This document shows, one piece after another, positions 56,183 through 64,000 of a stretch of 64,000 bases of DNA (the first letter of the stretch is position 1; each line of letters opens with the position of its first letter). The position numbers and the translations under genes are program-made. Location: positions 1-64,000 of the forward strand of contig JAUVXR010000013.1 of assembly GCA_030603495.1 (NCBI GenBank), written 5' to 3'. The stretch comes from a bacterium (GTDB taxonomy: Bacteria > Armatimonadota > Zipacnadia > Zipacnadales > Zipacnadaceae). The notes beneath the pieces are model-generated. The model saw nothing but the letters and a program-made list of their open reading frames with translations, was not told the origin of the DNA and did no database searches.

Positions 56183-58498
56183 CTATCCCGCTCCTCTGGA
56201 TGCGCGTAGTCTTATCAACAGTGCTTCAGCCGGGTAGGCGAGGGGCTGCGTGACCGTCTGACTGTACTGCCCCGTCGGCGCGAAGACGGTCATTTCAACC
56301 TGTTGCGGCAAGTCGGACAGCTCCAGCCTTGTTTCGGGCACATCACAGTAAAACAGCCAATCAGGTCCGTCGCGCACCAGCTCCCACACGCCGCCCTCTA
56401 GATAAATGGTCAGCACCGTGCTGCCCGCCACCTGCACTTTCAGCGGTTCGGCCACCGCCTGCCCCCCAGTCACGACCGGGGCAATGCCGTCTTCGAGCAG
56501 AGCGTGCATATTCTGGCCGCCCTTGGCAAAATGGGGCCGGCTGCGCTGCCCAGTATTGCGAGTCCGGCTCACGTGCTTAAGCATCCAGGTGCGCGCCGAA
56601 GTCGCTGGCCTGCTGTCGAGGCTGCACCACACCAGCGTCCCCGCCAGTTTCCCACCGCTAACCGCCAGTATCCGACTTTGGCCCGTGATAGTCTTCGCCG
56701 GATCGCCCGTGCCCTCCTGCCCGCTCACGAAGGCGAAGTGCTGAGAAGAGGATGGGGTCGGCGGCAAATCGGTCAGGCGGTCAAGGACTTGGCCCCTTGC
56801 GCCCGCGGGGAGATGGTCGTGGAGCTCGGCTTGCATTCGTTGGGCGTTGCGCCGCAGGTAGAGAAAATCAGCCGGCCCGGGCGGACAGCCGGGGAACCAG
56901 TTGGCCAGGTGCGCGCGGCTGCCCAGATCGTAGACTTCGTCCACCAGCGTACCAGCGGGGTTGCCGAAGATGTCAACCTCGCTGAAGACCACCTGGACTG
57001 TGACATCATGCTGCACTTCCTGGGCGCGGAAAACCTGGCCTGCTAGTGCGGCCAGCCCCCAGCGAGTCGGGTCGGCTGAGACGTCGAAGTAAGACAGCTT
57101 GTCTGAGTCTGGCTGGCAGTCGTAGGTAAAGAGCAGCATCGCGTCTATATCCTGCTCGGCACCATACTCTGCGGTCTGCATAATACCCTCCGCCCGCCAG
57201 GGGTTGGGCCAGCAGACGTTCCATTCCCGAATCACCAGCGGCTTGCCCACCACTCGCGGCCCACACAAGCGCCGCACCGCGGTGTCCGCCCCCACGGCCA
57301 TCAGGGGATTGCCGGCTTCAAAGTAGGCGAGCACATCACTGGGCCGCTCGGCCTTGAAAAAGGGGTGCGCAAAGTAGTAGTTTGCCGCGACGAAATCCAG
57401 TTCCGCAGCGATCGAGAACAGGTCTGCGGGATGCGTGAAGTCAGCTACTGCGCTTATCGGCGCCCGCACGCCCATTTCCCCCAGCGCCTGGCGCATGCGG
57501 CGGAAGTAGTCGCGGTGCACTTCGACCACGAACCGGCGAGCATCGCTCATGCGGGCCGCGTTCGCCGGCGCGGATAGCGCCATACCGGGCAGAACCACCG
57601 TGCCCGCGTCCAGGCTCTCGAAATGCGCCAGTGGCTGATTACAGCCGCTGCGCCGCCAGGCCTGAGCAAGGTGTTCGGTAGTCCGATAGCGCGCGCGTAG
57701 CCACGCGTTCCAGCGCTCAATAAGCTCCCGCCGGTAGGGCGGGATTATCCGCCGCCAGTGCTGCTCGGTGGCAAACAGGCCGTTCTCATCGCACAGCTCA
57801 ATTATCGCGACTGCCGGGTCCTGCGCGTAAGTCAGGCCCGTATACGGGTTCACGTGCTCCGCCAGCAGCTCCCGTGCGTAATCAATCTGAAGGTCAATAA
57901 GCCGGTTGGCGAAGACCGCGTACGGCTTGGCACCGCGCCCCAACACGCTACCGTTGGGCACGCCTTCGTCTTCCCAGAAGGTCCGGTAATCCAGCAGGTC
58001 CAGATAGACGTAGATGCCTCGCTTCTTGAGCGCAGCGATCCAGTAGTCAACGGCGTCGAGCTTGTCGGGGTCCAGTCGTGGTTTCTGACCGGCCCGGTCC
58101 GGCGGCAGCAGTCCGCCCACGTCGTCGAGGTGATGCAGGCGCACCAGGTTGAAGCCGGCGCGGGCAAACAGCTCAGCGACCGCATCAATGGTCTCGTGCG
58201 GCTGGAAGACAGCGTGCTTGGCGACGTTGATACCCCAGAATCGGACGCGCTGTCCGTCCGCGAAGCAGAACTGCCCGGATTTATTCACGGTCAGAAAGCC
58301 ATGTTGCCCCGCGGGCCCAGAAAGCTGACTGCTGAAGTCAGCCAGACAGGAATCAGCGAAACGGTAGTCGTTGACGTCGAGGCGGGGCAGTTCATCGAGG
58401 TTGACCACTGGTGAATCAGTGTGCCCCGTGGCCAGCGCGAGTAAGCCAATCAGTACAACGGCAACCGCAGTGTTAGCTTGGCACAACCAGCGCTTCAC
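56183..58498 (-). CDS. secreted glycoside-hydrolase-like TIM-barrel protein
   Basis: The 771-aa protein has an N-terminal signal sequence (VAVVLIGLLALATGHTDS). From residue ~50 it resembles GH5/GH-A clan enzymes: RFWGINVAKHAVF, FARAGFNLVRLHHLDDVG, GIYVYLDLLDYRTFW, AVAIIELCDENGLF (candidate acid/base Glu) and VIREWNVCWPNP (candidate nucleophile Glu). After the barrel (~480) beta-rich domains follow. It should act outside the cytoplasm on a polysaccharide, substrate unknown. GTG 58498 overlaps the deacetylase stop by 4 bp, so the two are coupled. Confidence 0.8.
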   Translation of the reverse strand: MKRWLCQANTAVAVVLIGLLALATGHTDSPVVNLDELPRLDVNDYRFADSCLADFSSQLSGPAGQHGFLTVNKSGQFCFADGQRVRFWGINVAKHAVFQPHETIDAVAELFARAGFNLVRLHHLDDVGGLLPPDRAGQKPRLDPDKLDAVDYWIAALKKRGIYVYLDLLDYRTFWEDEGVPNGSVLGRGAKPYAVFANRLIDLQIDYARELLAEHVNPYTGLTYAQDPAVAIIELCDENGLFATEQHWRRIIPPYRRELIERWNAWLRARYRTTEHLAQAWRRSGCNQPLAHFESLDAGTVVLPGMALSAPANAARMSDARRFVVEVHRDYFRRMRQALGEMGVRAPISAVADFTHPADLFSIAAELDFVAANYYFAHPFFKAERPSDVLAYFEAGNPLMAVGADTAVRRLCGPRVVGKPLVIREWNVCWPNPWRAEGIMQTAEYGAEQDIDAMLLFTYDCQPDSDKLSYFDVSADPTRWGLAALAGQVFRAQEVQHDVTVQVVFSEVDIFGNPAGTLVDEVYDLGSRAHLANWFPGCPPGPADFLYLRRNAQRMQAELHDHLPAGARGQVLDRLTDLPPTPSSSQHFAFVSGQEGTGDPAKTITGQSRILAVSGGKLAGTLVWCSLDSRPATSARTWMLKHVSRTRNTGQRSRPHFAKGGQNMHALLEDGIAPVVTGGQAVAEPLKVQVAGSTVLTIYLEGGVWELVRDGPDWLFYCDVPETRLELSDLPQQVEMTVFAPTGQYSQTVTQPLAYPAEALLIRLRASRGAG

Positions 58499-60405
58499 CA
58501 GCTCAGGCCCTCCTCGGTGGCGGCAACGAGGTCAGAGCGCAGGCCGGACAGCGCGACCATCTTTAGACCCCGTTTTCTTAACTCGTCGGGCAGACCAGGC
58601 AATACATCAACGGTTTCATCGTCCCCGTTATGCAGCAGGACGATTCCCCCGGGCTGGATGTTGCTGAGCAGTCCTGCTCTGATCTGGAACGGCTGGGCAC
58701 CCGGATAGTCGCAGATGTTGGCTGTCCAGAAAACGGTGGTGTACCCCCACAAGCCGGTGGCCTGCCGCACGGCCTCATCGTAATGGCCACCCGGCGGCCG
58801 GAACAAAGTAACGCTGACTCCGCTAGCCTGGCGGATAGCTGCACGGCTGCGCACCAGCTCTCGCTCGATCTCCAGTGGGGAGAGCTGCCGCATATCGCGG
58901 TGGGTGTAGGAGTGCGAGCCTAGCTGGTGACCTCGGCGGACGATCTCACGGGTCAGCTCGGGATACAGGTCAACCTGCTTACCGACCAGGAAGAAGGTAG
59001 CCTTCGCCCCGGCTTGGTCGAGGTGGGCGAGTATCCACGGTGTGATCTTGGGGTGCGGGCCGTCATCGAAGGTGAGTGCCACGGCGTCTTTCTCCCCCAC
59101 CAACTGGTGCATTTCGCCGGGCGAGCTTCTGGTGGGGATGTTGAGATGCTGGTAGGCGACCAAGAGATGATCGCGCAGTCTGGGCAGCGCCGGTGACTGG
59201 GTGAACGCCGCCTCGTAACTCGCGATGGCCTGCAGGTAATCCCTCTGAGCTTGCCAGATGCAGCCGCGCAGATGTTCCCATAGGCCAGGACCGGGCTGCA
59301 GGAACAGGTACGGCCGTAGCTGCTCCACGGTCACCTCTCTAGCCCGTTGTTCCTGGGGTGCTAGCGTGCGATTGCCGTTTTGCACTACCACGCCCACCCA
59401 GACGCTGCGTACAACCCGGCCCTGGTGGTCATAGCCGTCCACTCGCAATCTCTGCCAGCCCTCGGGGCAGTTCGCCGTCGTCACGAACAGGTCAAACGGA
59501 GCCTGGTTACTCATACTTACAAACCTGTCCCCCAGCAGCACCGATATGTGGCTAACATCGAGCGCGCTCCCAATCTGCACGCGGACACGCAGGCGGCCCG
59601 AGACCGGTGAGCCGTGCCGGGGGCGGACTATCTGGAAATCCGGCTCCTGGTGAAGAAGTTCCTCCCCGCTCACTGGTAGCCTGGGTGCAACAGGTGGTGG
59701 TGCGGGCTGGGCCAGTGGGTGGGCTCGGGCATAGTAAGCCCCTTGACCGAACAGGCAGTCTTCGACCATCAAGCCGTACAGCGCCAGGCCACTGGGCGGC
59801 TCCTGCATGGTCTGGGCAGCGGGCCCGGTCTGTTCTCTGGCCAGCAGGCTCGCGGCCCGGACGTAGCGCGCCAGGAGATGGTCGGCATCCTCCTGCAAAG
59901 CCTGGGCCGCTGAGCTGAGCGCGCTGTCGTATAGACCCTGGCGACATTGCAGGTAGGCCACGGCGGCGCTGACTTCGACTCGCTCCTGGCGGCCAAGGTC
60001 GGTCAGCAGTAGTTCTTGGTAGGTCTTGAGAGCAGCCTGGTCGTCGCCGAGTTGACAGTATGCCGCGGCCAGACCAAGGCGTCCCAGCGAGGAGTTAGGG
60101 CCGAGGGCGGCCACCGCCTGGAAATCGGTTACGGCCTGGCTACCTTCCCCGAACAACAGATGCACCAGACCGATGCCGGCGCGTGCCTCCCCGCAGCGGC
60201 TGTCCTGCCGGTAGGCGGCTTCAAACTCCTGCCCAGCACGCTCCAGCTCGCCCCACTGCAGCAGCCTGCAGCCCGCCTCCAGCCTCTGCCCGACGGAAGC
60301 GTCCCCGGGTAGGCCCACTGCCAAGACCATCGGCAATACCAGCCAGCCCAGAACCTCCGCCAATGGGTTATGCTGCCATGGTGCTCGCATCTTCATTGTG
60401 CCCAC
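58495..60405 (-). CDS. TPR protein fused to a polysaccharide deacetylase (NodB) domain
   Basis: The 636-aa protein has a hydrophobic N-terminal segment (about 18-34) as signal or anchor, TPR-like repeats (40-200), a beta-sandwich (about 250-330), another TPR-like unit (about 370-415) and a NodB domain (440-620). NodB motifs are LTFDDGPHP (metal Asp), GSHSYTHRDM (His pair), LFRPPGGHYD and IVLLHNGD. It would deacetylate N-acetylated or O-acetylated glycans at the cell surface. The fusion with TPRs is unusual and may tether the enzyme to a glycan machine. It is coupled to the glycosidase-like gene. Confidence 0.88.
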   Translation of the reverse strand: MGTMKMRAPWQHNPLAEVLGWLVLPMVLAVGLPGDASVGQRLEAGCRLLQWGELERAGQEFEAAYRQDSRCGEARAGIGLVHLLFGEGSQAVTDFQAVAALGPNSSLGRLGLAAAYCQLGDDQAALKTYQELLLTDLGRQERVEVSAAVAYLQCRQGLYDSALSSAAQALQEDADHLLARYVRAASLLAREQTGPAAQTMQEPPSGLALYGLMVEDCLFGQGAYYARAHPLAQPAPPPVAPRLPVSGEELLHQEPDFQIVRPRHGSPVSGRLRVRVQIGSALDVSHISVLLGDRFVSMSNQAPFDLFVTTANCPEGWQRLRVDGYDHQGRVVRSVWVGVVVQNGNRTLAPQEQRAREVTVEQLRPYLFLQPGPGLWEHLRGCIWQAQRDYLQAIASYEAAFTQSPALPRLRDHLLVAYQHLNIPTRSSPGEMHQLVGEKDAVALTFDDGPHPKITPWILAHLDQAGAKATFFLVGKQVDLYPELTREIVRRGHQLGSHSYTHRDMRQLSPLEIERELVRSRAAIRQASGVSVTLFRPPGGHYDEAVRQATGLWGYTTVFWTANICDYPGAQPFQIRAGLLSNIQPGGIVLLHNGDDETVDVLPGLPDELRKRGLKMVALSGLRSDLVAATEEGLSW

Positions 60406-60432
60406 GTAGCGGGCCGATGCTATGGCGAGCTG

Positions 60433-61221
60433 TTATTCACACTCAGCAAGTAGCTGGACCTCGCCCGCCGCAATCTCGCGCTGCCCCTCGGCAGTGCAAA
60501 TGGCCAGTGCGCCGCGATCGGTAATCGCCTCCGCCGTCCCGTAAACCTGCTCTGTACCGACGGTTATGCACACCGCCCGGCCTAGCAAGCCGTCAAACTT
60601 GCGATAGCGGTGTACGACACCGTCGCTGTCACCAGCCTGAAACTGTTGGTAGATACCATCCATCTTCTCAAGGACACCCACGAGGACCTCTTCGCGTCGT
60701 AGCGGTGCACTGGTCTCAGCTTCCAGGGTAGTGAGGGGGCGGTCTACGTCTGCCTGCAGGGCCTGGGGCTGGCCATTGACGTTCAACCCCAAGCCGACTA
60801 CTACCGCCTCGCCCCGGCCTTCCAGCAGGATGCCCCCGACCTTGCGCCCGCCAATCAGCAGATCGTTGGGCCACTTGGTGGCAACAGGAAGATCGTAGCG
60901 GGAGCTGAGCACCTCTGCCACCGCTGCCGCCGTACCCAGAGACAATATCGGAAGCCCACGCGGCTCAACGGTGGGGCGCAGTACCGTCGAGAAGAGCAGG
61001 CTGTGGCCGGGCTGGTCGTGCCAGCGGCGGCCCCGCCGCCCCCGTCCGGCGCTCTGGGTCTCGGCGATGATCACCGTGCCCTCCGGCTCTCCGGTAGCGG
61101 CGAGACGCAGAGCTTCGTCCATTGTGGAAATCAACTGGGGATAGTATAGCAGCGTCGCGCCGACGAGCTGCGTTCGAAGCTGCCCTGTACACCACGCCAC
61201 ATCCAGTGCCCTACTCGCCAT
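60433..61221 (-). CDS. birA: biotin-[acetyl-CoA-carboxylase] ligase, catalytic domain only
   Basis: The product is 262 aa from ATG 61221, which overlaps the anti-sigma gene by 11 bp; the frame continues upstream but the family begins near here. It activates biotin with ATP and transfers it to AccB. The biotinyl-AMP loop GRGRRGRRW (about 59-67) and the KWPNDLLIGGRKVGGIL stretch are intact, and the C-terminal SH3-like domain has the YGTAEAITDRGAL motif. There is no N-terminal HTH, so it is a non-repressor (group I) ligase. Confidence 0.94.
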   Translation of the reverse strand: MASRALDVAWCTGQLRTQLVGATLLYYPQLISTMDEALRLAATGEPEGTVIIAETQSAGRGRRGRRWHDQPGHSLLFSTVLRPTVEPRGLPILSLGTAAAVAEVLSSRYDLPVATKWPNDLLIGGRKVGGILLEGRGEAVVVGLGLNVNGQPQALQADVDRPLTTLEAETSAPLRREEVLVGVLEKMDGIYQQFQAGDSDGVVHRYRKFDGLLGRAVCITVGTEQVYGTAEAITDRGALAICTAEGQREIAAGEVQLLAECE

Positions 61222-62581
61222 CAGCGTCCACGGCGTCCCGGGAGATGTAGTAGGTTTCGTCCTCGACCTGAAGCTGGCAGTCGGCGATATCGGCCAAAAT
61301 GCGCAGCGCAGCTTCGGCTGGTACCCCGGTGCTGAAGTCGGCCGATATCGGCTCCTGGCCGATGCCCTCGCCGGCAATGACTTCTACCTTCGCCTCCTGA
61401 GCAACCGCCTGGAGCGCCTCGTCGAGTGGTGTGTCCCGGAATACCTGTGTGGTCAGGTGCTTTGGCGGAGGCTGGAAGTCGGGAATGGTCACCTGGGCGG
61501 AGGCAGCCACGCCGGGCAACTCGGAGAGCAGGTCCACTTGTAGCTCCTGCGCACCGCTCGCCGTGGCGATGATGCCGAAAACCAGGTGCTTGCTTTCCTG
61601 TGCCTTAAGCGGCCCGTGGTAGATGATCGGCTTGCCTTCCGTCAGGCGCAGGCTACCCTTGGGCTGCACCTGCACAACGGCCTCTTTGACATCGGCCTCG
61701 GGCTGAATCGTTATCTGGACATCGAGCGGGCGCCCGACAGTGCGCTGCTCCAGTGGTGGTGGCGTGACGATCATCTTGGCTCCGGCTTTGGCTTCCGCGA
61801 CGACCGCGCCGGTGCTGGTCGCCCCATAGAGAGGCCCGAGCGTACGCCGTTCGCCGAGCGGCTCAAGTGGTGGGGCCAAGTCCGGGCCGGCGTCAGCAGC
61901 TTGTCCGCCTGCGGGCATCTCCTCTGCTGCGCCGTTCGCGCCTTCCGGCACCATGCTCTTGCTCACAGCGTCTGTTGTTAGTTCGCGCTCAGCGACCGGT
62001 GGTGGCGGGGGCTGGATGGCAAGGGGCTGCTCTTCGAGTCTTGCTGGCCTATGCGGTTGGGGCTGCCTGACTCCTACTGCGGCGGGCGTGGGGGCACTGG
62101 GCGGCACTGGCTCGCGGGTGACCCTGTCTTCAGGCGCTTGTGCCAATTCAGGCGAGGCGAACTCCTCGGACTTTGCCAGTTGTGCGGTCTGGTCGAGGGC
62201 CTCGCTGCTAGGCGCTGGCATGCTTGGCGTCGGTCCGACGCTCTTGGCGACCGGCAGCACTCCCTGATATGAAAGGACCGCCCAGAAGCCCACCAGCAGC
62301 GTGGCAGCTACCGCTACCGTGCTGATACGCTGCCAGGAAATCCGCGATCTGCCGACGACTGTCTGCGCTGCCACCGCCTGATTGATCCGGGCCAGTAAGT
62401 TCTCCGGCGGGCTGGCTGCGGGCAACGAATGCAAGGCGGCGACGGTCCGGCGCAGCGCCTCTAGTTCCGCCGTGCAGTCCGAGCACGCGTCCAGGTGAGC
62501 AGCTACCTGTTCGCCCTGCTGCGGCGTCAGGCTGCCCTCCAGATAATCAGTAAACTGTCCCTGGCACTGCGTGCAACGCAT
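61211..62581 (-). CDS. zinc-binding anti-sigma factor fused to an STN (secretin N-terminal-like) domain
   Basis: The 456-aa protein opens with a ZAS-type anti-sigma domain (1-60) carrying HLDACSDC (His29, Cys33, Cys36). A membrane helix (about 88-106) separates it from a long Pro/Ala-rich extracytoplasmic linker (about 110-225), a beta domain (about 240-360) and a C-terminal STN-like domain (TTQVFRDTPLDEALQAVAQE onward). It should hold the ECF sigma encoded 65 bp upstream. An STN domain on an anti-sigma C-terminus points to sensing by a secretin- or TonB-like partner; that is inference. Confidence 0.85.
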   Translation of the reverse strand: MRCTQCQGQFTDYLEGSLTPQQGEQVAAHLDACSDCTAELEALRRTVAALHSLPAASPPENLLARINQAVAAQTVVGRSRISWQRISTVAVAATLLVGFWAVLSYQGVLPVAKSVGPTPSMPAPSSEALDQTAQLAKSEEFASPELAQAPEDRVTREPVPPSAPTPAAVGVRQPQPHRPARLEEQPLAIQPPPPPVAERELTTDAVSKSMVPEGANGAAEEMPAGGQAADAGPDLAPPLEPLGERRTLGPLYGATSTGAVVAEAKAGAKMIVTPPPLEQRTVGRPLDVQITIQPEADVKEAVVQVQPKGSLRLTEGKPIIYHGPLKAQESKHLVFGIIATASGAQELQVDLLSELPGVAASAQVTIPDFQPPPKHLTTQVFRDTPLDEALQAVAQEAKVEVIAGEGIGQEPISADFSTGVPAEAALRILADIADCQLQVEDETYYISRDAVDADGE

Positions 62582-62646
62582 CGCTTCTCACCGAACCGTA
62601 TTCACTGCTCTCTGCCCCGCTGGGGACATGCAAGAATATGACTTTC

Positions 62647-63243
62647 CTAAGGTTCAAAAAGTTCCAGGTGCGGCTTGAGTTCTTCCTTGAGCGCGTTGCG
62701 AGCCCGGCTTAGCCGGGACTTCACCGTGCCCAGCGGCATATTCAACGCGTCGGCTACCTCCTGATAAGAGAAGCCGTTGAGGTCGTATAGCACCAGCACA
62801 ATGCGGTGTTCTGGCGCTAGCCGTTGGAGGGCTTGATGCACCAAGGCCTGGCGCTCGTGGCGAGTAGCCTCCCGGGCCGGGTCGGCTGCCTGGTCGGGAA
62901 TGCTGCGCTCCTGGGGCCCTTCGTCGTCGTCGGTAACTAGGGTCAAGCTGGTGGGCTGCCTTGCGGACTCGCGCAATTCGTCCAGGCAGACGTTGGCGAC
63001 TATTCGGTATAGCCACGTGGAAAACGACGAATCGCCGCGGAAACTGCCCAGCGAGCAGAAGGCGCGCACGAATGCTGCCTGGGTCGCATCGGCAGCGCTG
63101 TCGGCGTCGCCCAGCATGCGAAACGCGGTGTTGTAGGCACGCGTGTAGTGCTCCCTGACCAGCAGGTCGAAGCCGCTACTATCGCCCGCCCGGCACTGAC
63201 GGATTATCTCTGCCTCATTAGCCGACAATTGCTCTTGCCTCAA
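62647..63243 (-). CDS. ECF RNA polymerase sigma factor
   Basis: The 198-aa protein has region 2 (about 25-92: FDLLVREHYTRAYNTAFRML, ADATQAAFVRAF, STWLYRIVANVCLDELR) and region 4 (about 137-188: LAPEHRIVLVLYDLNGFSYQ, EVADALNMPLGTVKSRLSRA), which is the RpoE/SigW type. A negatively charged spacer (DDDEGPQE) lies between. The start is ambiguous: TTG 63243 or TTG 63228, the latter with GAGG 9 nt upstream. It is paired with the adjacent zinc anti-sigma factor. Confidence 0.94.
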   Translation of the reverse strand: MRQEQLSANEAEIIRQCRAGDSSGFDLLVREHYTRAYNTAFRMLGDADSAADATQAAFVRAFCSLGSFRGDSSFSTWLYRIVANVCLDELRESARQPTSLTLVTDDDEGPQERSIPDQAADPAREATRHERQALVHQALQRLAPEHRIVLVLYDLNGFSYQEVADALNMPLGTVKSRLSRARNALKEELKPHLELFEP

Positions 63244-63273
63244 ATCCTGGTGCAGCGACGGGCTGTCCGGCGG

Positions 63274-64000
63274 CTACAATCGCTTTCGCTCGGCCAGCCT
63301 GTCGTCAACATAGACGTGCAGCCGGTCGCCGGTCGCGGCGGTGAAGTCAATCAGGATCTCGTCACCTGGGCGGTGGATGCGGTCGTACAGATCCCTGGCA
63401 CCGTAGCGGTGATTGAGCGTTATTCGTACTCGCTGGACGGTCGGGCCGGCGGGGACCACGATGCGTACGCGGCGCAGCAGCAGGCTGTGCCCGTCCCGGT
63501 CGCGAAGCTGCCCGAAGTCGGCCCCGCCGCTCAGCACCAGGTCTATCGCTTCACCCCGGGCCAGCTTCTCGCCGCCGGCCGGGCTCTGGCTGAGCACGTG
63601 GTCTAGGGGTTGGTCACTGTGCCGGCGAGTGACCCTTCCCAGCTCGAATCCTGCAGTCGCCAGCAGCAGTTTCGCATCATCTACGGTCAGTTCGACGACC
63701 TTCGGTACGCTGATCTTACGCGGTCCGCCGCTGATGATCAACTCAACGCGGCGTCCTGTCCGCACCTGCATCAGGGGAGGAGGTTCGCTACCGATTACGT
63801 GCCCGTGAGGGACTTGCTCGTGGTGATTGTGAGCCGCAACGTGGCCCGCCAGTCCTGCCTCGGCAAGCATCACCAGGGCTCTTCCCTCCGGTTCGCCGAT
63901 TACGTTGGGCACCGCCACTGGTTCACTACTGGACCCGAGCCCGACAAACGAAACCCCCACGAAAGCCAGACTCCCCGCTGCCAGGACCACCAGAACGCTG
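63274..64000 (-). CDS. PASTA-domain membrane protein (5' end beyond the window)
   Basis: The frame is open through the right edge, so the N-terminus is missing. The visible part begins with a membrane helix (VLAAGSLAFVGVSFVGL), then two PASTA repeats (VPNVIGEPEGRALVMLAEAG to about residue 95 of the visible part, and VPKVVELTVDDAKLLLATAG to about 165), then a beta-rich tail. PASTA units bind peptidoglycan fragments or beta-lactams and usually follow a Ser/Thr kinase or penicillin-binding domain. Whether a kinase lies upstream cannot be seen. It is followed within 30 bp by the ECF sigma gene. Confidence 0.8.
   Translation of the reverse strand, partial: SVLVVLAAGSLAFVGVSFVGLGSSSEPVAVPNVIGEPEGRALVMLAEAGLAGHVAAHNHHEQVPHGHVIGSEPPPLMQVRTGRRVELIISGGPRKISVPKVVELTVDDAKLLLATAGFELGRVTRRHSDQPLDHVLSQSPAGGEKLARGEAIDLVLSGGADFGQLRDRDGHSLLLRRVRIVVPAGPTVQRVRITLNHRYGARDLYDRIHRPGDEILIDFTAATGDRLHVYVDDRLAERKRL

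Overview
The window is bacterial chromosomal DNA, about 60% G+C, gene-dense, with Shine-Dalgarno sites of the AGGAGG type, near-consensus sigma-70 promoters and one complete rRNA operon in the order 16S, tRNA-Ile(GAU), tRNA-Ala(UGC), 23S, 5S. The protein content (cytosolic GAF/PAS kinases, a MoxR/DUF58 operon, H+-pyrophosphatase, secreted carbohydrate-active proteins, an rpiB-dCMP deaminase-wecA-wecB cluster) and the 16S signature suggest an uncultured Terrabacteria-like lineage, perhaps near Armatimonadota or Chloroflexota. Nothing in the window fixes the phylum, so this placement is inference. Layout: 0.3-3.6 kb holds a large unassigned (alpha/alpha)-barrel-like protein and a 314-bp deleted IS3-family element. 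3.9-11.4 kb holds a PHP phosphoesterase, a STAS protein, a YfcE-like phosphodiesterase, an orphan PilC/GspF protein, a secreted protein and a GT-B-like protein. 11.6-17.4 kb holds a sugar isomerase-like protein and a DUF4129-DUF4350-MoxR-DUF58 operon with an attenuator-like leader. 17.5-20.6 kb holds HEAT-like, S1-domain and histidine-kinase genes. 20.8-25.8 kb is an undecaprenyl-linked envelope operon (rpiB, dCMP deaminase, wecA, wecB, AI-2E-type permease, uppP), followed by an H+-pyrophosphatase. 28.5-35.7 kb holds a response regulator, a beta-CASP nuclease, a LOG-like protein, a hybrid kinase, a cold-shock protein, a stand-alone bS18 gene and a class-III aminotransferase with an apparent frameshift. 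35.7-41.9 kb is the rRNA operon. 41.9-45.0 kb is a two-gene island (a 197-aa unknown protein plus a SNF2 helicase with a C-terminal Mrr nuclease) lying between two 73-bp copies of the 3' end of the 5S gene. 45.1-46.4 kb holds a small cysteine-containing protein and a presenilin-like GxGD membrane protein. 46.5-54.2 kb is one minus-strand operon, accB-hom-thrC-purC-tilS-ftsH-folK. 54.3-64 kb holds tRNA-Met and a minus-strand run of PASTA protein, ECF sigma, anti-sigma with STN domain, birA, a TPR/deacetylase, a glycosidase-like protein and purB. The strongest candidate for something undescribed is the 5S-associated helicase/nuclease island. It has no integrase, carries a promoter whose -10 box sits in a hairpin loop, and its last gene takes its stop codon from the downstream 5S fragment. 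Other unusual signals are covarying base-pair replacements in the 16S decoding helix (1404-1497 and 1409-1491, E. coli numbering), a large expansion in 23S helix 45, a terminator-like hairpin inside the 16S-tRNA spacer, and the presenilin-like protein.
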